Source: Desulfotomaculum nigrificans DSM 574
GTDB taxonomy: Bacteria > Bacillota > Desulfotomaculia > Desulfotomaculales > Desulfotomaculaceae
NCBI RefSeq assembly: GCF_000189755.2
Contig: NZ_KI912183.1
Coordinates: 1,552,257-1,616,256, forward strand
Length of the DNA stretch: 64,000 nt
Reading direction: 5' to 3'
In this document: positions 42,799 to 50,970 of the stretch, piece by piece
Position numbering within the stretch: position 1 is the stretch's first letter
Layout of the letters: every line of letters starts with the position of its first letter
Position numbers and translations under genes: made by a program
The notes under the pieces: model-generated
The model's database searches: none
Told to the model about the DNA's origin: nothing
The model's input: only the letters and a program-made list of their open reading frames with translations

Positions 42799-43809
42799 TT
42801 ACTTACCTCCTTGATAGAGTGGATTCTCTATAGCAAGGCAAGTATCTGAAGCAACTACAATGTATTTTACCTTAGTAATATCGGCCTGCCTCTTTCCGTA
42901 ATCGTAATGATTATCAACTACATCGTAAGTAAAGTCCCTGGGTACTCCGGGAGTACCCATATCCCGACGGAAACCCGGTCTGTAATGTGTAACTCCATCA
43001 TCGTCAATTAAGTAAATGACACATCCTGCCTGTCCCGGGGTAATTTCAGAAACCGTAACTGTGTCTTTACTAACCCTTAGACCAGTAATAAATTCCTCAT
43101 TTTTACAAATCTCATAGGATTTTTGGTTTAAGTCATTCATAGTGATAAATGATACACTATCCGCAAATCGAATATCTTTCCCCCAGGAATACTTAGATAA
43201 TGGCTCACCAGTTGTAGTCACATCCACCACGGACTTCTGACCAGGGGTTACGGATGTGCTATTAGTATTTAGGTAATCCTTAATTGCCGAAATATCCGGC
43301 TTTTCTGTCCCTGCTGGGTAGCAGACCACCAGGCCGTCGATGAAGTCCACCTGATAACCCAGGGCCTCGGCTACGAACCGGGCCGGCAGGTAGGTTCTAC
43401 CTTGTTTTAATTCCGGCGCCGTGTCTATGGACTGTGTTTTTCCATTTGTAGTAATTGCTTTTTTACCTACGGTCAGTTCGGCATAAACATCATTCAGAAC
43501 TAATTTAGCCCTCTGAATGTTGTTATCCCAATAAATATGATCATTGTCTACGCCCAGGGCGTTGCCAAGGTACCTAATGGGTACGAAAGTACGTCCTCCG
43601 GCTGAAATATAAGGTACCGCATCCATTTTCACACCTGGGGTCTTATTGTCAACAAAGTATTCATTTTGACCGGGAACAAACACCACACTCTTAACCAGAT
43701 TCTTTTGCTGGTCGTAGACGTTAACCTGTTCCTTTTGTTCCGCCATAGCGCCAGTGGCCAAGGTTAGGGCCAGACAGCCTGTGAGAATACCAACGATAAT
43801 TTTTTTCAT
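42799..43809 (-). CDS. Exported protein with copper-amine-oxidase N-terminal-like domain
   Basis: 336 residues: signal peptide (to about 23), then the Cu_amine_oxidN1-type stalk domain seen in many Peptococcaceae surface proteins (RTFVPIRYLGNALGVDN, KLVLNDVYAELTVGKKAI, GRTYLPARFVAEALGYQVDF). The C-terminal 160 residues are not recognised. The domain is thought to bind peptidoglycan or act as a spacer; there is no oxidase domain. GGAGGTGTAG before ATG. Confidence 0.75.
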   Translation of the reverse strand: MKKIIVGILTGCLALTLATGAMAEQKEQVNVYDQQKNLVKSVVFVPGQNEYFVDNKTPGVKMDAVPYISAGGRTFVPIRYLGNALGVDNDHIYWDNNIQRAKLVLNDVYAELTVGKKAITTNGKTQSIDTAPELKQGRTYLPARFVAEALGYQVDFIDGLVVCYPAGTEKPDISAIKDYLNTNSTSVTPGQKSVVDVTTTGEPLSKYSWGKDIRFADSVSFITMNDLNQKSYEICKNEEFITGLRVSKDTVTVSEITPGQAGCVIYLIDDDGVTHYRPGFRRDMGTPGVPRDFTYDVVDNHYDYGKRQADITKVKYIVVASDTCLAIENPLYQGGK

Positions 43810-43811
43810 AA

Positions 43812-44249
43812 CTACACCTCCGATAATTCAATTTTTTCTAACAAGTCACCAGGTGTACAAATTTGAATATTACAGTCTGGAAAATTTATGTTAAGAAAAT
43901 GTTTATCAAGGCTAACTAAATAAGCAACCCCGGCATTTATTGCTGCGGCAAGAATATCTGCATCCTTTTGGTTAATCATTTTTTGTGCTTGTGTGATCAG
44001 TTCTGGTGTAGGGTCTGCCAGTTCAAACGGAAGGGTTTTAAACAGTCTGTGATAATGGGGAAGGCACCGAGGGAGTTTTCTTTCGATATTCCTGATTACC
44101 TCAGTTACCACTTTTTCTGAAATAACAGGAGTAATAAATCCCATTTCACACATAACTAGCAACATATTCGAGGCACCATCCGGGGAAGCAAGACCTGCTA
44201 TTAATACACTGCTATCAAAGAAGACCCTAATCTTCTTTAACGTACTCAT
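43812..44249 (-). CDS. PIN-domain toxin
   Basis: 145 residues with PIN acidic residues: VFFDSSVLIAGLAS (first Asp), a central Glu in VVTEVIRNIE, NQKDADILAAAI (Asp pair) and YLVSLDKHFLNI (last Asp). PIN toxins are metal-dependent RNases. ATG 44249 is chosen for GGGAGGGAAGGC right upstream. It overlaps the AbrB-type gene by 23 bp, typical of a toxin-antitoxin operon. Confidence 0.8.
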   Translation of the reverse strand: MSTLKKIRVFFDSSVLIAGLASPDGASNMLLVMCEMGFITPVISEKVVTEVIRNIERKLPRCLPHYHRLFKTLPFELADPTPELITQAQKMINQKDADILAAAINAGVAYLVSLDKHFLNINFPDCNIQICTPGDLLEKIELSEV

Positions 44250-44514
44250 GCCTTCCCTCCCGCAGTTCTGCCAATAATTCATCTAGGTTTACTTTATATT
44301 CCTTCATCCCTTCCCTTACCGCTGCGGCTAATTCTTTTACCACCGGTTTTTCAGGCGTCGCGATAATGACTTTGCCAAAGCTATAAACGTCCAGAACTGT
44401 ATCTTCTCGAATACCCATCTTTTCTCTAAACTCAACGGGAATAGTAAATTGGCCTTTGTTCCTTACTCTCACCTTCTTTGGCCTATAGTTTTTGAAAATA
44501 ATTCTAGCTTCCAT
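44227..44514 (-). CDS. AbrB-type antitoxin
   Basis: 95 residues: VRVRNKGQFTIPVEFREKMGI is the swapped-hairpin DNA-binding domain and the C-terminal half is helical and acidic, for toxin binding. TAGGAGGAAGCC before ATG. A perfect 10-bp inverted repeat just upstream (44525-44555) is a likely autoregulatory operator. Confidence 0.8.
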   Translation of the reverse strand: MEARIIFKNYRPKKVRVRNKGQFTIPVEFREKMGIREDTVLDVYSFGKVIIATPEKPVVKELAAAVREGMKEYKVNLDELLAELREGRHEYVKED

Positions 44515-44524
44515 GGCTTCCTCC

Positions 44525-44590
44525 TAAAGTAAGATTTTCTAATTATCTTACTTTAGATAATAACATATTTCCGTGAAGTTTACAAACAAT
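44525..44590 (-). promoter_or_regulatory. Promoter and operator of the AbrB/PIN pair
   Basis: Minus strand: TTGTAA, 17 bp, TATTAT near 44588-44560. TAAAGTAAGA/TCTTACTTTA (44525-44534 and 44546-44555) follows, a perfect inverted repeat between promoter and ribosome binding site. Confidence 0.6.
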
Positions 44591-44684
44591 TTCGTCAAAT
44601 ATTTCTCCCAGCATCTCCCCCTTCGCAAATGCAGGGTGTTACACCCTTCATTACTGATTTAATCCTTACTACTCCCTCCTAGAA

Positions 44685-44713
44685 AATACAAAGCCCGGCC
44701 ATTGAGACCGGGC
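44685..44713 (-). terminator. Possible intrinsic terminator
   Basis: GCCCGG/CCGGGC (44693-44713) followed on the minus strand by TTTGTATTTT. It separates the small-toxin region from the AbrB/PIN pair. Confidence 0.55.
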
Positions 44714-44738
44714 AATTACCATATTTTTACTATATAGC

Positions 44739-44767
44739 TTGACATTTTAAAAGGAAAAATCCATAAT
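44739..44767 (+). promoter_or_regulatory. Strong sigma-A promoter of a candidate antisense RNA
   Basis: TTGACA at 44739-44744, 17 bp, CATAAT at 44762-44767 (five of six to consensus). No plus-strand gene follows. Confidence 0.65.
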
Positions 44768-44773
44768 ATAAGT

Positions 44774-44865
44774 GGGAATACTGATAACAACAAACGGCTT
44801 GGGTGCCTCACACTACCGAGGTTTTAATTACGGCCCCTTAAACTGTTGCAGCAGTTTAAGGGGTC
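44774..44865 (+). ncRNA. Candidate RNA antitoxin
   Basis: A transcript from the promoter at 44739 would reach the perfect 12-bp hairpin CCCCTTAAACTG/CAGTTTAAGGGG (44834-44863) about 90 nt later, where it could end or continue into the convergent peptide gene. The downstream T-run is poor, so the 3' end is uncertain. Assigned by layout only. Confidence 0.4.
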
Positions 44866-44871
44866 ACGCAT

Positions 44872-44961
44872 TTAACGCCTGCGGTCGGCGATCAGTACTA
44901 CCAGGGTGATAAGTAGGATGACTGCTGTTACGATTTGCGTTGCATCTGATACCGTCAGCAT
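44872..44961 (-). CDS. 29-residue hydrophobic peptide, holin-like type I toxin candidate
   Basis: ATG 44961 is preceded by AAAGGGGGTGG. The peptide is a short polar start, one strongly hydrophobic helix (IVTAVILLITLVVLIA) and DRRR at the end, exactly the plan of the small Firmicute toxins often called holin-like. A strong convergent promoter lies opposite its 3' end, as expected for an RNA antitoxin. No known family was matched. Confidence 0.55.
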   Translation of the reverse strand: MLTVSDATQIVTAVILLITLVVLIADRRR

Positions 44962-45033
44962 CCCGCCCCACCCCCTTTCCGGATGTTTCCATCCCCGGCA
45001 GGTGAGGCCCGTTTATTGTATTTGTATTCCCTT

Positions 45034-47055
45034 CTATATTTTACCACAATCTTCTAAGTAGGGTTGACTCAAAATTCCTTTTTCTTCTAATACTTTTAAC
45101 TTATGAAGCGCTTCCCCCCATATATTCTTCCCTCTGTTTATACAGTGAGGAGTACCTTGTTTAGCTGCGATAAAAATGTCATTGAAACTTATATTAACTT
45201 CAATCCGATGGTTACAAATCTTGGGAATCTTTTCATTGCCATTGATCATATAGAGAAGTTCAACTATAGGCTTCTCAACACTAATTCTCTTTAATTCTAC
45301 CAGTTGTTGAACAATAATTTCCGATTCCTGTGGAACTCCCAGCGAAGGAATTATAATCATGTCTGCTTCTGACAAGGCCGCAAAGGTGGGTGAATATTCA
45401 AAATCGTGGCCGGCGTCTATGATAACAGTTTGAACCTCTTCCCGGGCCTTTTTTATTACGTCCTTGAAGAGTGCCACACTACCGATGCTATAATCCGGGG
45501 TTCCAATATTCCCCATCTTATTTCCGGCTGGCAGATACCGAATCCCCCACTTAATTTTTCTAAGCATCTTAGGCACTAGTGCCGGACTCATTGATTCGCC
45601 CAAGGTCATAATCCCGGCATCTTTCTCAGTTACTTCCTTGATACCAGTCTGTTTAATGCCAAACCAATAATCTAATTCAGGACAGGCAAGGTCAAAGTTT
45701 AATAAAGCTACATTCTCTCCTTGTTGAGCCATTGTAATTGCTAAATTCAAGGCTGTTTCAACTTTCATTCTTCCTGTAGGGTTCCATACCGATATAACTC
45801 TATTTTGGCTATTTGTTACAGGTGCTATCTTGCTCCCGAAACTCTTTAAACGAACCTTATTTATTGACTTAACTCTATCTAGAGATTTACTAATTTTAGA
45901 TTTGATTTCTTGTTTCCCTTTACTTAAAGCCGGGATAAAATTCCGGGTATCGTTAGGAATATCATTTTTTTTATTATATTTTGCTTCAATGGATAAATCC
46001 CGTGTTTGTGGGGTTGTTTCTTCTTTAACAATGGACTGGGGTTCGTTTTTCACTGGTTCGGGGGGTACTTTAGGGATCTCCTTATCCTTGATAATGTTAG
46101 TTTTTTCTGTTCTGGCCTTTACTTTTTCTATTACCTCAGTACTTAATTCTGGAAAACATTCGCTTTCCCCAGCTTCAATAAACTTAGGAGAACAGTCCCC
46201 GACTATATAAATCGGGCAATTAACGAATTGCCGTAGAATCTTTATGGTTTGAACAATGTCTACCATACAGGACTTAATAAATATCGCTTTGAAATCATCA
46301 TTAGAAAGTGTAGAACTGGCATCATTTAGGCTTTCAAATTCCCTTATTTGACCGTTATCCATTAGTAGCCCTAGAGGGTAAGAAGAATTAGTTTCCACTT
46401 TAGGATTAACCGGAGCATTATTATTAGCTATTTTAGGTTGTTTTATGGTTGCCTTGGATTGGAAAGTTTCGTTTACTGAATTTGTTATTTTCCTTTTTTC
46501 CGATGCTAAATCTTGTTTTGAATTTATTTTTTTAATAATTTTCTCTGATGATTTCCTAACGGAACTTATTTTTACGAATCTTTTATACCAAGGATTTCTT
46601 ATTTCTTTTACTTCATTAATCAAGTTTCTGTCGCCAGTATTAGGAGTTACCTTTGAGTCAGTGCTTTGGTGGACCTGTTTTAAAAAGGCAAATACTTCAT
46701 CTATTGTAGCAGGATTTTTTAAACGATGAAGTATTTCCTCCAGGTTAAGGGGATATGTAAGAATATCCGTAACCCCGATAGCTGCAGCATAGTTCATTAA
46801 GGACTCTTCTTTTTTTCTATCAGCCACTAGTAAAACTCGTATGAGCTTTTTCCTAGTGTCCGTAATAGCGTCCTCATGTGAGATAACAGCATTAACCTTT
46901 GTTAAGTAAATTACTGTATCAATCTGATATTTTTCTATCATTGGTATAATCAGATCATTGCTATATAAACTCCATGCGTTATATCCTGATTCTTTTAGAT
47001 AGTCCCTTATTTGGTCATCTGGAGCCGCAACTAGTATGTTCAAGTCTGCCACCAC
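45034..47055 (-). CDS. TadZ/CpaE-like protein with degenerate nucleotide site
   Basis: 673 residues: an N-terminal receiver-like segment (NILVAAPDDQIRDYLKESGY), a long lysine- and serine-rich linker (about 170-390), then a MinD/ParA-like fold (VISVWNPTGRMKVETALNLA, LLNFDLACPELDYWFG, TVIIDAGHDFEYSPTFAAL). The Walker A lysines are missing (WNPTGRMKVE instead of KGGVGKT), so it may not hydrolyse ATP. The start may be TTG 47043, eight bases after AAGGTGG, instead of GTG 47055. It lies directly behind the group II intron. Confidence 0.65.
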   Translation of the reverse strand: MVADLNILVAAPDDQIRDYLKESGYNAWSLYSNDLIIPMIEKYQIDTVIYLTKVNAVISHEDAITDTRKKLIRVLLVADRKKEESLMNYAAAIGVTDILTYPLNLEEILHRLKNPATIDEVFAFLKQVHQSTDSKVTPNTGDRNLINEVKEIRNPWYKRFVKISSVRKSSEKIIKKINSKQDLASEKRKITNSVNETFQSKATIKQPKIANNNAPVNPKVETNSSYPLGLLMDNGQIREFESLNDASSTLSNDDFKAIFIKSCMVDIVQTIKILRQFVNCPIYIVGDCSPKFIEAGESECFPELSTEVIEKVKARTEKTNIIKDKEIPKVPPEPVKNEPQSIVKEETTPQTRDLSIEAKYNKKNDIPNDTRNFIPALSKGKQEIKSKISKSLDRVKSINKVRLKSFGSKIAPVTNSQNRVISVWNPTGRMKVETALNLAITMAQQGENVALLNFDLACPELDYWFGIKQTGIKEVTEKDAGIMTLGESMSPALVPKMLRKIKWGIRYLPAGNKMGNIGTPDYSIGSVALFKDVIKKAREEVQTVIIDAGHDFEYSPTFAALSEADMIIIPSLGVPQESEIIVQQLVELKRISVEKPIVELLYMINGNEKIPKICNHRIEVNISFNDIFIAAKQGTPHCINRGKNIWGEALHKLKVLEEKGILSQPYLEDCGKI

Positions 47056-47077
47056 CTTAACTAATCTCCCACAAAAA

Positions 47078-49257
47078 TAGAGTAGGGAAACCAGTTTCCT
47101 GGCTTCCCCCTCATCAAACCGTACGTGCCCTACTAAGGCATACGGCTTACCAAGTGTGATTTGACATTGTCAGGTATATTTCGCCATTCTTTGAGCGTAC
47201 CGCATTTTACGAATCAGGTCCGGAGTATAATACTCCCGGCCTTTTTCTTTTGCCCTCTGTATTCTGCGTTCCAGTTTTGTCTTGGCCTTTTTCGTTATAC
47301 GCTGGATGTATTGTTCTAAGGTGTAGCCAAATTGCTTGCTGTAGTAGAGCCACATAGAGGGAATTAGTCCTATGCGAGCGAAGAACTCGTTATTCCATTT
47401 GGTTTTCATGATGTGCCCTTTTCTTTGTGTCGGATGGTTATGGATCATTGCCACCCTTAATCGTTGTCGGGTGTAAGCATCAATGGCTTCCAATTCTTTG
47501 CCGAAGGAATTATGAAAACAGCGGCTCTTTTGCCCGTACTTCTCATTCTCTTTAATCGCCTGATAGACAGTAAGAAAGAAATTGATTTTGCCCCGTATTA
47601 CCGGGTTCACCTGCTCCAGCCATTTCTCTTTGTTTAATGTCAGGGTTTTTCTTGTCTTGGCTTTTATCTTAGCTTTAAAATCTTTAAGATTGGCATCGGT
47701 AGGCCTTACAATGAAATACGCCTGACCATCCTTTTTGCGCTCTCTCCAATGTTTAAAGCTAAATCCAACGAAATTAAAGTCATCCTTGTCAAAGTCCACG
47801 AATCGTGTCTTTTCTATGGAGACTTCTAATCCTAACTCATCTAGGGTTGTTTTGGCTACTTCAGCTGCTCTCTCAATATCTTCTTTACTTTTGGCGAACA
47901 AGAGAAAATCATCGGCATACCTGACAAACCGTACCCCATGTTCTTCCAGCGTCCAGTCCAATTCGTTGAGATACAGATTTGCCAGCAAAGGACTGATGAC
48001 GCCGCCCTGAGGAGTGCCGGAATCTGTAGGATGGAATTTGCCTTCTTCCATGTATCCGGCTTTGAGCCAAGCCCATATCATGTCTAGTACTGTTCCGTCT
48101 GCGATATATTTGGTAAGCACTTTCATCAGCTTTTTGTGCGGGATATTATCAAAGAAGCCCTTGATGTCACAGTCGTAAATATGATTGTATCCCGTTTCGA
48201 TGTTCCACAAAATTATCTGCATCACTCGTTTGATACCCAGGTTAGGCCGGTAGCCACAAGACCACTTGTGGAATATGTGCTCTTCGCATTTGGGGCTGAG
48301 TACATTGACGATGGCTTGCTGTACAATTCTATCCTCAATGTTGGGTATACCCAGCGGGCGCAGTTTGCCGTTCTTCTTGGGTATGTATTGTCGGCGCACT
48401 GCTGTCGGTTTGTATGTCTTGGTTCTGAGCCTCTGTAATAAGTCTTCTATTTTCTCTTCCTCGTGTTTCTTGAAGCTTTTGATGGTTTCACCGTCTATAC
48501 CACCGGCTCCACCGTTTTCCTCAACCTTCCGCCATGCTGCCATAAGTTTCCGGTCGAATAGGATTTGTCCGTAAATGCTATGCCACTTGAGTTTGAGTTC
48601 CTTGTTCAACGTCTTATTCCTTACCTTTCTCGTGTCCATCCGGTTCGTTTCTACCGCAGTAACGTCCCCGTTTTCATTACACGTGAGTCCAGTTGGAGCC
48701 ACACAGGTCGGCACCCCTTCCGTTCAGTTGCAGTTTGGTCTGCAGCTTACTTCCGTACTTTGAGGCCGTCTGACTTCTCCATCCGTGGCAGCAACTTCAG
48801 CATAGCCTTATATGCTACCACCCTTTGCAGGCTTGGATGGAGATCTCACAGGGTCATCTCACCTTCCCTCTTGGCATACCGAACACCATCACTTGACAAG
48901 CTACCTCCTACCCGGCTGGCTCATTTGAGTAGGTGTCACCTTTTCCGGTGGGCTTCCCGTTTTCTTCGCACAGTCGCCAACTTGCCCAGCCGCTGTGTTT
49001 CACGCTCTCGCATTTCGGTCTGCCAAGCCGCTTGTGGGCCTCTCGGCTTCCACGTCTCCTTCAGACAGCACCTCACGATGCTGCCCTAGACTAAGCTTCC
49101 TGGTTCGCGCCAGCACTCCCAGGGGAGGACTTTCACCTCCGAGAACCCCCATGCTTCCAGACTCCCGGCCCGTTTTACTGCCGTATCGTGGCCGCTGTCT
49201 TTATAACATGAGTTTGTCCCGAACTATTAACGGGACAGGTGCGACTGCCTGTCGCAC
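47078..49257 (-). mobile_element. Group IIC intron
   Basis: On the minus strand the intron begins GTGCGAC right after the T-run of a terminator (49258-49282), the favoured target of group IIC introns. The 3' part has a domain V-like hairpin, AGCCGTATGCC...AGGGCACGTACGGTT (about 47115-47148), and a domain VI stem before the end near 47078. The reverse transcriptase lies inside. About 2.2 kb; the 3' border is accurate to a few bases. Confidence 0.8.
47170..48714 (-). CDS. ltrA: Group II intron reverse transcriptase/maturase
   Basis: Up to 514 residues. RT blocks are in order: GGIDGETIKSF, RRQYIPKKNGKLRPLGIPN, CDIKGFFDNIPHKKLM, GTPQGGVISPLLANLYLNEL and the catalytic RFVRYADDFLLF. Maturase X domain follows. 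No HNH endonuclease domain at the C-terminus, consistent with class C. The true start is probably ATG 48639 (MDTRKVRNKTLNKEL). No disabling mutation seen. Confidence 0.92.
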   Translation of the reverse strand: MPTCVAPTGLTCNENGDVTAVETNRMDTRKVRNKTLNKELKLKWHSIYGQILFDRKLMAAWRKVEENGGAGGIDGETIKSFKKHEEEKIEDLLQRLRTKTYKPTAVRRQYIPKKNGKLRPLGIPNIEDRIVQQAIVNVLSPKCEEHIFHKWSCGYRPNLGIKRVMQIILWNIETGYNHIYDCDIKGFFDNIPHKKLMKVLTKYIADGTVLDMIWAWLKAGYMEEGKFHPTDSGTPQGGVISPLLANLYLNELDWTLEEHGVRFVRYADDFLLFAKSKEDIERAAEVAKTTLDELGLEVSIEKTRFVDFDKDDFNFVGFSFKHWRERKKDGQAYFIVRPTDANLKDFKAKIKAKTRKTLTLNKEKWLEQVNPVIRGKINFFLTVYQAIKENEKYGQKSRCFHNSFGKELEAIDAYTRQRLRVAMIHNHPTQRKGHIMKTKWNNEFFARIGLIPSMWLYYSKQFGYTLEQYIQRITKKAKTKLERRIQRAKEKGREYYTPDLIRKMRYAQRMAKYT

Positions 49258-49282
49258 AAAGAAAAACCGCCCGAGGGCGGTT
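49258..49282 (-). terminator. Intrinsic terminator used as intron target
   Basis: AACCGCCC/GGGCGGTT (49265-49282) followed on the minus strand by TTTCTTT, directly before the intron 5' end and after the SLT/M23 gene. Confidence 0.8.
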
Positions 49283-49293
49283 AAAATATATGG

Positions 49294-50970
49294 TTATTTC
49301 ATTTGTTTTAATACCAGTTCCGGGTCTATCCAATTTCCCCCAATGGGTTTGATACCTAAGTGTAGGTGCGGTCCTTCGCTTAACCCTGTTGAGCCCACCT
49401 TGCCGATCACTGTACCAGGGGTAATCTTTTGACCGTTCTTAACCCCTATTACAGATAGGTGAGCGTACCAGTATTCATATATTCCGTCTTTAACTATGAT
49501 ATATTTGCCAAAGCCATCTGCTTCATATCCGGTGTATGCCACACCGCCTGATACAGAATATACCGATGTTCCGGTTGGAGCAGGTATGTCTATGCCATAG
49601 TGAGGCCTTGTAACCCCTAATATTGGGTGAGGACGACGCATACCAAAGTGAGATATTATTTGGGTATAGCCACGTAACGGCCAAGTGATCGTTGGGGCTT
49701 TAAACTGCTCGGCATATTGCCAAACGAGTTCGGCATAGTTTTTTTTCACGTATTCTTCCATCTTATGATTACCTATATTGCCTGGTCCGGCATTGTAAGC
49801 CACCAGCATTGGCAAACTTTCTTCCTGCCAGTTATCACCACCCCAGTTAACTTTTACTCCGTAAGATGACAGCATATAAGCACCCACCAGAATTTGTGCC
49901 CGGGGGTTATTTTTGTCTGCAACTGGGTCAAACCCGAGGATGGCAGAATACTTTCTCCAGTTTTCCGGCAGTGCTTGCATAAGGCCATAGGAACCGGTAC
50001 CGTCAAATCCAGATACTGTCGGGTTAAAACTGCTTTCCTTCATTGCTATAGCCGCCAAAAACCACCAAGGTATCCCAAATTGCTTTTCAGCCTCTAAAAA
50101 ATAAGGCTTTAACTCGGCCGGGACCATGGCGGAAGATACCCAACCAAAACCGCCGCCAAATTTGTTTTGTAGCCAGTCAAACCATTCCTTCCTAGCCGTA
50201 AAGCCCTGTCCGGCTTCAAAAACCATTTGCCGGGCGGTAGTTGTTTGTTTTTGATCCGGTAATGCAAGGTATTTTTTTAGAAATTCTTCCAACCTATCCC
50301 ATTCTCTAACCATTCTGATGTTTTCCAGTCTTTCATAGGATTTTTTGGGTGTATCAATCCACTTGTACTCATAAACATATTGGCCTCGAATGGTGTCAGC
50401 CTCAGTTAGAAGGTAAATCTCAACTACCTCATCGCCATCTTCGGTATGATATATGATCTGGGATTTTTTATAGTAAAAGTATGGCTTTAAGGTGTCTGCT
50501 GTATATTCAAGGTTTTTGGTTAACCAGCTTTCATCTTGTAACAGATTTTTATTCGGATTTTCGCTGGCCTTAAACAGTACAGGGGAATATATATCGCCCC
50601 ACTTATTGATAAGTTTAACATCTGAACCGTAGTAGTCGGCTAAAAAGCCCAGGTGGGTGTTCCCATCAGGGCCTTTTAGCCAGGTTTGTTCAACGTTTTT
50701 CTCAGACACAAGTTCTTCTGCCTGAGCATAGATCTTGCTGTCTTGGGCGTTGGCTTTAACACTCGTTAGTGTTTGCTGTTTCGGCATAGCCCCGAAGAAA
50801 GCGGCAAATAGCGTTACGGCTAGAAATATAGAGATTAATAGAATAAGTAGAACAGGTATCAGTGGTGCCAGCAGTACCATGAGTTTTTTTATTAAAAACG
50901 AGGCGGCCTTTTTGGCGAGCTTTCTTTTTAAAGCGTTTTTAATGTTGTGGGCTATATTTTTCATTTCCAT
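49294..50970 (-). CDS. VirB1-like cell-wall hydrolase (SLT plus M23 domains)
   Basis: 558 residues: membrane segment near 30-60, an N-terminal region of about 240, a lytic transglycosylase domain with catalytic Glu in AIAMKESSFNPTVSG and GSYGLMQALPENW, and a C-terminal M23 peptidase domain (HYGIDIPAPTGTSVYS, GPHLHLGIKPIGGNW) with zinc-binding His. Such two-domain enzymes open peptidoglycan for the conjugation channel. It is the last gene of the T4SS operon, overlapping VirB6 by 10 bp. Confidence 0.88.
   Translation of the reverse strand: MEMKNIAHNIKNALKRKLAKKAASFLIKKLMVLLAPLIPVLLILLISIFLAVTLFAAFFGAMPKQQTLTSVKANAQDSKIYAQAEELVSEKNVEQTWLKGPDGNTHLGFLADYYGSDVKLINKWGDIYSPVLFKASENPNKNLLQDESWLTKNLEYTADTLKPYFYYKKSQIIYHTEDGDEVVEIYLLTEADTIRGQYVYEYKWIDTPKKSYERLENIRMVREWDRLEEFLKKYLALPDQKQTTTARQMVFEAGQGFTARKEWFDWLQNKFGGGFGWVSSAMVPAELKPYFLEAEKQFGIPWWFLAAIAMKESSFNPTVSGFDGTGSYGLMQALPENWRKYSAILGFDPVADKNNPRAQILVGAYMLSSYGVKVNWGGDNWQEESLPMLVAYNAGPGNIGNHKMEEYVKKNYAELVWQYAEQFKAPTITWPLRGYTQIISHFGMRRPHPILGVTRPHYGIDIPAPTGTSVYSVSGGVAYTGYEADGFGKYIIVKDGIYEYWYAHLSVIGVKNGQKITPGTVIGKVGSTGLSEGPHLHLGIKPIGGNWIDPELVLKQMK

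Noticed and set aside
48565-49432. Plus-strand frames across the intron 5' region
   Set aside because: They are antisense to structured intron RNA and have no coding signal.
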